Position numbers and translations under genes: made by a program
From: Pandoraea norimbergensis
GTDB lineage: Bacteria; Pseudomonadota; Gammaproteobacteria; Burkholderiales; Burkholderiaceae
Direction of reading: 5' to 3'
Length of the DNA: 64,000 nucleotides
NCBI RefSeq assembly: GCF_001465545.3
Contig: NZ_CP013480.3
Span: 1,922,001-1,986,000, forward strand
Notes under the pieces: generated by a model
Database searches by the model: none
Told to the model about the DNA's origin: nothing
Seen by the model: only the letters and a program-made list of their open reading frames with translations
In this document: one piece after another, positions 35,442 to 44,459 of the stretch
Layout of the letters: the number at the start of each line of letters is the position of its first letter
How positions within the stretch are numbered: the first letter of the stretch is position 1

Positions 35442-36296
35442 ATGATCGACACCAACCTCGCCAGTTTCGACGACGACGTGCTGGCCGTCTCGCATCAAGT
35501 GCCCGTGCTTGCCGATTTCTGGGCGCCTTGGTGCGGCCCGTGCAACGCGCTCGGGCCGTTGCTGGAAAAGCTCGAAGCCGAGGCGCAGGGTCGCCTGCGG
35601 CTCGTGAAGATCAACGCCGATGAGAACGCCCAGCTTTGCGCCGACTACGGCGTGCGCAGCTTGCCGACGGTCGTGGCTTTCGTCGATGGCGAGCCTGTCG
35701 ACCAGTTTGTCGGCGCATTGCCCGAGGGCCAGTTGCGCGCGTTCATCGAACGTGTCGTGCCGAACCCTGCGGACATGGCGCGTCGTGTGGCGCGCGACGC
35801 CATTGCCGAGGGGCGGCCGGAAGTCGCTCGCGACGCACTGCAAGCTGCGCTGGCGCTCGACCCCGCGCACGATGAAATTCGACTCGATCTGGTCGACGTG
35901 CTGATTGAAATGGGGGATCTTGCGGGCGCACGCACGGAACTGGCGCTGATCTCGCCGCGCACGGCCGCTGGTGGCAATGTGCGCATCGCGGCGCTGGAAA
36001 CGCGTCTGGCCGCCGCCGAGCAAGCCAGCCACCTGCCACCCGCCGCGCAATTGCTGCAACGGGTGCAGGCCGAGCCGGACAATCTTCAGGCGCAACTCGA
36101 TCTTGCCAATCGCTATCTGGCCGATCATTCGTACGAACAGGCGCTCGAAACGCTGTTGAGCATCGTGCAGCGCGATCGGACGTTTGGCGACGACGTGGGC
36201 CGCAAGTCGATGCTCGCTGTGTTCGACGCGCTGAGCAGCGCCGATCCTGCTACCGTGGCCACATGGCGCCGCAAGCTCAGCGCCGCGCTGAATTGA
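35442..36296 (+). CDS. cnoX: Chaperedoxin CnoX (YbbN), thioredoxin plus TPR
   Basis: The 284-residue protein joins an N-terminal thioredoxin domain to a C-terminal TPR-like domain that binds unfolded clients, the CnoX architecture and length. The active site reads WCGPC (Cys31, Cys34), so it keeps a true redox pair; E. coli CnoX has SQHC there instead. It may therefore both reduce and hold damaged proteins for GroEL and DnaK. The start at 35442 gives the normal family beginning; ATG at 35379 is an in-frame alternative. It is divergent from the antiporter. Confidence 0.9.
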   Translation: MIDTNLASFDDDVLAVSHQVPVLADFWAPWCGPCNALGPLLEKLEAEAQGRLRLVKINADENAQLCADYGVRSLPTVVAFVDGEPVDQFVGALPEGQLRAFIERVVPNPADMARRVARDAIAEGRPEVARDALQAALALDPAHDEIRLDLVDVLIEMGDLAGARTELALISPRTAAGGNVRIAALETRLAAAEQASHLPPAAQLLQRVQAEPDNLQAQLDLANRYLADHSYEQALETLLSIVQRDRTFGDDVGRKSMLAVFDALSSADPATVATWRRKLSAALN

Positions 36297-36342
36297 TGAC
36301 CGTGCCCATGGACTTCGTGAAGCGCAATCGCAAGGTGACGGT

Positions 36343-36930
36343 ATGACGCGCCTCGTATTCTTCTGCGGCCACGCCGGTGCGGGCAAGACGACGTTGGCCA
36401 AACGGCTGATTCGCCCGCTCATTACGCGCAGCGGCGAGGCCTTCTGCCTGCTGGACAAAGACACGCTCTACGGCGAGTTCAGTGCCTCCGTGATGGGGGC
36501 GCTCACGGGGAATCCGAACGACCGCGACAGCCCCATGTACTTGCAGACGTTGCGCGAGCCCGAGTACGCCGGGCTGCTGGAGACGGCGCGCGAGAACTTG
36601 CGGCTTGGCGTGAACGTGCTGGTGGTCGCGCCGCTTTCGCGCGAGTTGCGCGAAGGATTGCTGTTCGATCGCGGCTGGCTTCGGGTAGAGGACGACGTGA
36701 GCGTGCATGTCGTCTGGGTCGATCTCGATGAGGCGAGCGCCAAAGCACGCATCGTCAGCCGTGCCAACCCCAATGACGCGTACAAGCTCGCACACTGGGA
36801 CGAGTACCGCGTGCGTCGCATCTTGCCACCTGCGGCCGCTTTCCCCGGGCTGTTGCGCTTCGACAATACGTCGCCGACGGCGGAAGACGACGAACAGTTG
36901 TTGCTGACGTTGCTCACGCAGACGCGTTGA
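36343..36930 (+). CDS. P-loop kinase-like ATP-binding protein
   Basis: This 195-residue protein has the P-loop GHAGAGKTTLAKRL at about residues 7-20, followed by DKDTLYGEF and a later HVVWVDLDEASAKARIVSR segment. The layout resembles small AAA_33/gluconate-kinase-like kinases that phosphorylate small molecules. The substrate cannot be told. It follows cnoX by 46 bases on the same strand. Confidence 0.75.
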   Translation: MTRLVFFCGHAGAGKTTLAKRLIRPLITRSGEAFCLLDKDTLYGEFSASVMGALTGNPNDRDSPMYLQTLREPEYAGLLETARENLRLGVNVLVVAPLSRELREGLLFDRGWLRVEDDVSVHVVWVDLDEASAKARIVSRANPNDAYKLAHWDEYRVRRILPPAAAFPGLLRFDNTSPTAEDDEQLLLTLLTQTR

Positions 36931-37042
36931 GCGTGCTTGTGAAAATAGCGCAAGGGGAATAGTCCGAAAACGCAGGACAGGTCGTAGGCGCCGGCCCAAG
37001 GCATTGCTAAGGTGCGACTTTCCCCACCTTGAGCACGCCGCC

Positions 37043-38158
37043 ATGACTCTCTTCTTTTGCCGGATGTTGCCGCGGATATTGCAACTGATATTGCAACTGA
37101 TATCGCAGCACTCGCGCCTGCCCGCTGGAGGGCGGTACGTCCTGATACGCCGGGCCGTTCGTTACGTGGCCGCTGCTGGCGTGGGCCTTACGTGCGCTGC
37201 GCCAGTCGGCGCGACCCCGATAGGTGTGCCGACGGCATCCGCGCCCGAACTGACGGCGCCGGCAGAGACTGACGCCGGGAACACCCTCACAACTGCCTCA
37301 CCCACATTGGAGCGCATTCGCCAGCGTGGTCGCATCGAGCTTGGTTACCGGCAATCTGCCGTGCCGTTCTCCTTTGCCGACAAGCACGAGCAGCCGCAGG
37401 GGCTGGCGTGGGCGTTGTGTCAGAAGATCGTGCCGGCGATTCAGCGAGAACTCGGGTTGCCGCAGTTGGATAGCGTGCCGGTGCGGGTGATCGAGCAGAT
37501 GCGCGCACCGCTCGTCAAAGGGGATGCCATCGATATCGACTGTGCGCCCTCGACATTGACGCCCGAGCGCGCCGAACAGGTTGCGTTCAGCCTGCCCTAC
37601 TACGCGGCGCATGTGCGCCTGATGGTCCGGCGCGGCAGTGGCATCGGCTCGATCGACGCCATGCGTGGCCTTCGACTCGTGGTGGTGCAGGGCACGACGG
37701 CAGAGCGTCTGGTGCGGGCACGTCAGGCGGAGATCGGGTTTCAACTGCTGATGGCGCGCGATTACGACGAGGCGTTTCATCTGCTGCGCGAACAACGAGG
37801 GCAGGCGCTCGCGCTCGACGACGTGCTGCTTCAGGGCTTGCGCACGACGACCAAGACGCCCGATGCGTTCCGTGTCGTGGGACCACCGCTGGCCGATACC
37901 CCCGAGTACTACGCCCTCGTGCTGCGCAAAGACGACCCGGCCTTCAAGGCGGTGGTCGATGCGGCACTGGTCGAACTGTTCCGCAGCGGTGAAATGGCGC
38001 GCCTGCAAGGTCACTGGTTCCAGAATCCGACACCCCCCTACGGCGTGAACCTGCACATGCTGCCGTCGCCCGAGGTGCAGGCGCTGTGGGAAGCCGCGCG
38101 GCAGAAGTCACCGCAGGCATCACGGCGAGCGTCAGACCAAGAATCGCGCCAAGAATAA
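37043..38158 (+). CDS. Amino-acid-type ABC transporter substrate-binding protein
   Basis: The 371-residue periplasmic protein has the SBP family 3 fold: IRQRGRIELGYRQSAVPFSF opens domain 1 and IDCAPSTLTPERAEQVAFS is the ligand loop, as in glutamate/aspartate binding proteins. The signal region is unusual: the probable signal sequence RRAVRYVAAAGVGLTCA begins near residue 37 behind an extra hydrophobic stretch coded by a 12-base tandem repeat. The start is uncertain (ATG 37043 has a weak site; ATG 37004 is in frame). A close paralogue follows 81 bases downstream. No permease or ATPase gene is near. Confidence 0.8.
   Translation: MTLFFCRMLPRILQLILQLISQHSRLPAGGRYVLIRRAVRYVAAAGVGLTCAAPVGATPIGVPTASAPELTAPAETDAGNTLTTASPTLERIRQRGRIELGYRQSAVPFSFADKHEQPQGLAWALCQKIVPAIQRELGLPQLDSVPVRVIEQMRAPLVKGDAIDIDCAPSTLTPERAEQVAFSLPYYAAHVRLMVRRGSGIGSIDAMRGLRLVVVQGTTAERLVRARQAEIGFQLLMARDYDEAFHLLREQRGQALALDDVLLQGLRTTTKTPDAFRVVGPPLADTPEYYALVLRKDDPAFKAVVDAALVELFRSGEMARLQGHWFQNPTPPYGVNLHMLPSPEVQALWEAARQKSPQASRRASDQESRQE
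37075..37107 (+). repeat. 12-base tandem repeat in the signal region of the binding-protein gene
   Basis: Two exact copies of GATATTGCAACT are followed by a partial third, GATATCGCA. In the gene frame it codes for a repeated ILQL motif. It lies before the likely signal peptide and may change the length of the N-terminus or translation efficiency. Confidence 0.8.
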
Positions 38159-38239
38159 GCTAATGAGAAAAGTGGCTTTGCGCCGGGCGGTGCAATTCTG
38201 TAAATTGCTATCGTGCTATTAATGCGATAGGAATTTTCT

Positions 38240-39232
38240 GTGAACGGTTGGCATGAAATGAATTGGAAAGTCGTCGCCCGACGCGTCGCCCTCAGTCTGT
38301 CGGTGAGCGTTGCCGCGCTGGGTACCCTCTCTGGCGTCTCTACGGCGGTTGCTGCGCCTGCTAAGGCCGCCAAGTCCGACGTCGCGGTGGTTGCACTGCC
38401 GAAGATCAATGGCGATCTGACGGGCACGCTCAAGAAAATCCACGACACGGGGCTCATTACGCTGGGTTATCGCGAAGCCGCGATCCCGTTTGCCTATGTG
38501 AACGACAAGGGCAAGCCCGTGGGTTACACCATGGACCTGTGCTACGCCGTGGTCGACGCGGTCAAGTCGGCGCTCAACATGCCGAACCTGAAAGTGCGTG
38601 AGATGTCGATCACGCCGCAGAACCGCATTCCGCTGGTGAAGAACGGCACGGTCGATCTGGACTGCGCCCCGAACACCATCACGCCGGAGCGGGCTGAACA
38701 AGTGGGCTTCAGCCACCCGTACTACGTGTCGGAAGTGCGTCTGTTGGTCAACAAGAAGGACAACATTCGCGGTCTGGAAGACCTCAAGGGCCAGAATCTC
38801 GTGGCGTCTGCCGGTTCCACCGGCGAGCGTCTGGCACGTATTCAGGCCGACAAGGGTGGTTTTCGCGTGATTCCGGCGCGTGACCACGGCGAATCGATGA
38901 TGACGCTCGAAACCGGCCGCGCCAAGGCATTTGCGCTCGACGACGTGCTGCTCGCCGGTTTGCGCGCCACGGCCCGCGAGCCGGGCGACTTCGCCATCGT
39001 AGGTGCGCCGCTCGAAACCGAATTGAACGCGCTGATGCTGCGTCGCGACGACCCGCAGTTCAAGAAGTTTGTCGATACGACGCTGGCGCATGTGTTCAGC
39101 TCGGGCGAGATCCGCCGCATTCAGCAAAAGTGGTTCCAGCAGCCGATTCCGCCGCGCAACGTCAACTTGAATCTCGAACCGAGCAAGGAAGTGATCGAGG
39201 TCTGGCGCGAGGGTTCGCAGGTCACGGAGTGA
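38240..39232 (+). CDS. Glutamate/aspartate-type ABC transporter substrate-binding protein
   Basis: This 330-residue SBP family 3 protein has a signal peptide (VALSLSVSVAALGTLSGVSTAVAA, here about residues 15-38). Its mature part opens with IHDTGLITLGYREAAIPFAY and has the ligand loop LDCAPNTITPERAEQVGFS. The GTG at 38240 has AGGA six to seven bases upstream; ATG at 38258 is the alternative. The C-terminal IRRIQQKWFQQPIPPRNVNL matches the GltI group. It is a close paralogue of the preceding gene and ends at a 21-base-pair terminator, without linked permease genes. Confidence 0.88.
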   Translation: MNGWHEMNWKVVARRVALSLSVSVAALGTLSGVSTAVAAPAKAAKSDVAVVALPKINGDLTGTLKKIHDTGLITLGYREAAIPFAYVNDKGKPVGYTMDLCYAVVDAVKSALNMPNLKVREMSITPQNRIPLVKNGTVDLDCAPNTITPERAEQVGFSHPYYVSEVRLLVNKKDNIRGLEDLKGQNLVASAGSTGERLARIQADKGGFRVIPARDHGESMMTLETGRAKAFALDDVLLAGLRATAREPGDFAIVGAPLETELNALMLRRDDPQFKKFVDTTLAHVFSSGEIRRIQQKWFQQPIPPRNVNLNLEPSKEVIEVWREGSQVTE

Positions 39233-39288
39233 TCCACCGGGGGTAGCAGGCAGCCTGACTGCGCCGCCCCCCGAAGACCCGCAAAAAC

Positions 39289-39334
39289 AAACGACAACGC
39301 CCGCCGATAGCGATATCGGCGGGCGTTGTCGTTT
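39289..39334 (+). terminator. Very strong intrinsic terminator
   Basis: Arms 39289-39309 and 39314-39334 pair perfectly over 21 bases around a GCGA tetraloop and end in GTTT. It isolates the kdp operon from the binding-protein genes. Confidence 0.9.
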
Positions 39335-39349
39335 ACACGTTGTTTACAC
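39331..39349 (+). promoter_or_regulatory. Candidate KdpE site: direct repeat GTTTACAC x2
   Basis: GTTTACAC occurs at 39331-39338 and 39342-39349, an 11-base period or one helical turn. T-rich elements CCTTACCCCTTTTG and CTTTACG follow, all upstream of the kdp operon. The E. coli KdpE site is a T-rich direct repeat with TTTACA. The first copy lies in the tail of the preceding terminator. Binding is inferred. Confidence 0.4.
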
Positions 39350-39474
39350 CGTCCTTACCCCTTTTGTCCCCGTCTTTACGCGCCGATCCGTATCTTTCAG
39401 ATCACGGCTGGCATGCGCATGCGAGGGCGCGTCGCGTCCGTGGTGTGCCGGCCGCCACACGATAGGGAGTTGTC

Positions 39475-39567
39475 ATGGATTGGTTATATCTCGGCGTGAT
39501 GGCAGTGTTTACCGCTGCGACCGTCGGCTTTGTCGCGTTTTGCGCGTCGGTAGGGGGGCAGCAATGA
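39475..39567 (+). CDS. 30-residue single-pass membrane peptide at the head of the kdp operon
   Basis: This small frame begins after a good site (AGGGAGT four bases upstream) and codes for a peptide with one membrane helix (about residues 3-24, from [16 protein letters not shown] onward) and a short polar end VGGQQ. Its stop overlaps the kdpF start by ATGA, so translation is coupled. It resembles KdpF in size and topology but is a separate gene. A role in stabilising or regulating the KdpFABC complex is likely by analogy only. Such genes are usually missed by annotation because of their length. Confidence 0.72.
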   Translation: MDWLYLGVMAVFTAATVGFVAFCASVGGQQ

Positions 39568-39656
39568 CAGCCATGTACTGGCTGAGCGGCGGACTCACGC
39601 TCGCGCTGCTCGTTTATCTCGTCTACGCGCTCTTCAAGCCGGAGGATCTCGCATGA
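39564..39656 (+). CDS. kdpF: K+-transporting ATPase subunit KdpF
   Basis: This 30-residue single-helix peptide contains the typical [18 protein letters not shown] end, like E. coli KdpF (29 residues), which stabilises the KdpABC complex. It is coupled by ATGA overlaps to the 30-residue peptide upstream and to kdpA downstream. It is shorter than the usual annotation cut-off. Confidence 0.88.
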   Translation: MTAMYWLSGGLTLALLVYLVYALFKPEDLA

Positions 39657-41458
39657 CACTCAATGCCTGGATTCAGCTCGGCGTATTTCTCGTCGTGCTA
39701 CTGGTGCTGGCGCGCCCGCTCGGCCGTTTCATGGCCAACGTGCTCGCCGGCGAGTCGCGCGTGAACCGGTGGTTTGCCCCGGTCGAGCGCGGCCTCTATC
39801 GCTTGTGCGGTATCGATCCCGAAAAGGAAATGCACTGGCGCGCCTACGCGATCGCCCTGATCGGCTTCAACGCCGTGGGGGCGTTCGCGGTCTACGCGCT
39901 GCAACGCTGGCAAGTCTGGCTGCCGCTCAACCCGCAGGCGTTCGGCGCGGTCACGCCCGATTCGTCGATGAACACTGCTGTCAGCTTCGTGGCCAACACG
40001 AACTGGCAGGGGTATTCGGGCGAGTCGACGATGAGCTATCTCACGCAGATGCTCGGCCTCGCGGTACAGAACTTCCTGTCCGCAGCCACCGGTATCGCTG
40101 TGGTGGTGGCGCTCATTCGCGGCTTCGCGCGTCATACGGCGAAAACGATCGGCAACTTCTGGGTCGACATGACCCGCATCACGTTCTACGTGCTGATCCC
40201 GCTGTCGGTGCTGTTTGCCGCGGCGTTCATGAGCCAAGGCGTGATTCAGAACTTCGACGCCTACAAGGACGTCGCGACGGTGCAGGCCACGCACTACGAC
40301 AATCCGGTCCTCGGTCCGGACGGTCAGCCGAAGATGGACGCCGCTGGCAAGCCGGTCACGCAGCCGGCCGTGACGTCCACGCAGACGTTGCCGATGGGGC
40401 CGGTCGCCTCGCAAGAAGCGATCAAGATGCTCGGCACGAACGGTGGTGGCTTCTTCAACGCCAACTCGGCGCACCCGTACGAAAACCCGACGCCGCTGTC
40501 GAACTTCCTGCAAATTCTGGCGATCTTCCTGATCCCGGCGGCGCTGTGCTTCACGTTCGGCCGCATGGTCGGTGACCGTCGTCAGGGTGTTGCGATTCTC
40601 GCGGCGATGACGATTGCGTTCTCGATTGCTGCGGTGGCGACGGTCTCGGCGGAGCAGGCCGGCAACCCGGTGCTCACCCCGCTCGGGGTCGATCAGCAGG
40701 TCAGCGCGACGCAGTCGGGCGGCAACATGGAAGGCAAGGAGACGCGCTTCGGCATCGTGGCGTCGGGCATCTTTGCGACGGTGACGACGGCGGCGTCGTG
40801 CGGTGCGGTCAACGCCATGCACGACTCGCTCACGCCGCTGGGCGGCATGGTGCCGATGCTGTTGATGCAGTTGGGCGAAGTGGTCTTCGGCGGGGTGGGT
40901 TCAGGCCTGTACGGCATGCTCGTCTTCGCGATGCTCGCGGTGTTCGTGGCGGGGCTGATGATCGGCCGCACGCCGGAATATCTGGGCAAGAAGATCGAAG
41001 CGTTCGAGATGAAGATGGTCGCTGTAGCCGTGCTCATGACGCCGATGCTGGTGCTGCTCGGCACGGCACTCGCCGTGATGGTGCAAGCCGGTCAGGTGGG
41101 GGTGGCCAACCCGGCGACACACGGGTTCTCTGAAATTCTCTACGCCTTCAGTTCGGCCGCGAACAACAACGGCAGCGCCTTTGCGGGGCTCTCGGCCAAC
41201 ACGCCGTTCTACAACAACACGCTGGCCATTGCGATGTGGTTCGGCCGCTTCTGGGTGATCGTGCCGGTGCTGGCGATTGCCGGTGGTCTGGCCGCGAAGA
41301 AGCGCATTGCCGCCACGTCGGGCACGTTGCCCACGCATGGACCGCTCTTTGTCGTGCTGTTGCTCGGCACCGTGCTGCTGGTGGGCGCACTCACCTACGT
41401 GCCGGCGCTCGCGCTGGGCCCGATCGCCGAACATCTGGCGATGATCGGCGCGCATTGA
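39653..41458 (+). CDS. kdpA: K+-transporting ATPase channel-like subunit KdpA
   Basis: The 601-residue membrane subunit binds and conducts K+. Selectivity-filter-like loops such as [25 protein letters not shown] and [13 protein letters not shown] are all present, as is the long periplasmic loop near residues 195-255. Length fits the family. It starts in an ATGA overlap with kdpF. Confidence 0.97.
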   Translation: MTLNAWIQLGVFLVVLLVLARPLGRFMANVLAGESRVNRWFAPVERGLYRLCGIDPEKEMHWRAYAIALIGFNAVGAFAVYALQRWQVWLPLNPQAFGAVTPDSSMNTAVSFVANTNWQGYSGESTMSYLTQMLGLAVQNFLSAATGIAVVVALIRGFARHTAKTIGNFWVDMTRITFYVLIPLSVLFAAAFMSQGVIQNFDAYKDVATVQATHYDNPVLGPDGQPKMDAAGKPVTQPAVTSTQTLPMGPVASQEAIKMLGTNGGGFFNANSAHPYENPTPLSNFLQILAIFLIPAALCFTFGRMVGDRRQGVAILAAMTIAFSIAAVATVSAEQAGNPVLTPLGVDQQVSATQSGGNMEGKETRFGIVASGIFATVTTAASCGAVNAMHDSLTPLGGMVPMLLMQLGEVVFGGVGSGLYGMLVFAMLAVFVAGLMIGRTPEYLGKKIEAFEMKMVAVAVLMTPMLVLLGTALAVMVQAGQVGVANPATHGFSEILYAFSSAANNNGSAFAGLSANTPFYNNTLAIAMWFGRFWVIVPVLAIAGGLAAKKRIAATSGTLPTHGPLFVVLLLGTVLLVGALTYVPALALGPIAEHLAMIGAH

Positions 41459-41486
41459 ACAATGAAATGAGGCATTCGAGGCACTC

Positions 41487-43613
<2,127 letters not shown>

Positions 43614-43667
43614 TCGGCCGGCGCTGTTGCCCACTTGGTCATTGCAGAACTCTAAGGAATAGACGTC

Positions 43668-44252
43668 ATGAAAACCCTGTTACGCCCGATGCTGAGCCTC
43701 TTCGTCGTGCTCTCGGTCATTACGGGCCTGGTGTATCCGCTGGTCGTGACCGGCATCGGCCGGGTCGCGTTTTCGCGCGAAGCCTCGGGCAGCCTGATCT
43801 ACAAGGACGGTAAGCCGGTCGGCTCATCGCTGATCGGGCAGAACTTCGACGAGCCGAAGTACTTCTGGGGCCGCCTGTCGGCCACGGCGCCGATGCCTGA
43901 CAACGGTCTCGCGTCGGGCGGTTCGAACTACGGCCCCCTCAACCCCGCACTCGCCGACGCCGTGAAGGGCCGTATCGCGGCACTGCGCGAAGCTGACCCG
44001 ACGGCAGCGCTGCCGGTGCCGGCCGATCTGGTGACGGCTTCTGCCAGCGGTCTCGACCCTGAGATCAGCCCGGTAGCGGCGGCTTATCAGGTCAGCCGTG
44101 TCGCTAAGGCCCGTGGCCTGACGCCGGATGCGGTGCAAACCCTCGTCGCCCGCTACACGCAGGGGCGTCAATGGGGAATTTTCGGAGAGCCGCGGGTGAA
44201 TGTTCTGAAGCTCAACCTGGCGTTGGATGGCTTGACGCCCGGTAGCGTCTGA
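43668..44252 (+). CDS. kdpC: K+-transporting ATPase subunit KdpC
   Basis: This 194-residue subunit has one N-terminal membrane helix and a periplasmic domain with the family motifs [29 protein letters not shown] and [13 protein letters not shown]. It joins KdpA and KdpB and raises ATP affinity. It lies 54 bases after kdpB; a terminator follows before kdpD. Confidence 0.96.
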   Translation: MKTLLRPMLSLFVVLSVITGLVYPLVVTGIGRVAFSREASGSLIYKDGKPVGSSLIGQNFDEPKYFWGRLSATAPMPDNGLASGGSNYGPLNPALADAVKGRIAALREADPTAALPVPADLVTASASGLDPEISPVAAAYQVSRVAKARGLTPDAVQTLVARYTQGRQWGIFGEPRVNVLKLNLALDGLTPGSV

Positions 44253-44320
44253 AAAGCCGGCAGCGCTGCCGGGCAGGCTGGCGAATCGCTGGTCTTGTCC
44301 GGCAGCGTGCGGTAGATTGG

Positions 44321-44348
44321 CGGCACGCCCTCGACGCGTGCCGTTTTT
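44321..44348 (+). terminator. Intrinsic terminator or attenuator between kdpC and kdpD
   Basis: CGGCACGC (44321-44328) and GCGTGCCG (44336-44343) form a perfect 8-base stem with a 7-base loop, followed by five T. It should lower read-through from kdpFABC into kdpDE. Confidence 0.7.
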
Positions 44349-44459
44349 GCTTTGCCCGATGTACCGAATGCGCATGGAATGCGCACGGCATGTGAACCGA
44401 TTTTGCGTATGTCTCGCCGGCTGGCGAGATGGCGCGCGTCTTTCTGGTGGACTGATCCG

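Noticed and set aside
44352..44459. Earlier KdpD start
   Set aside because: The extra residues are Arg/Cys-rich and unlike KdpD; the family start and spacing support 44460.
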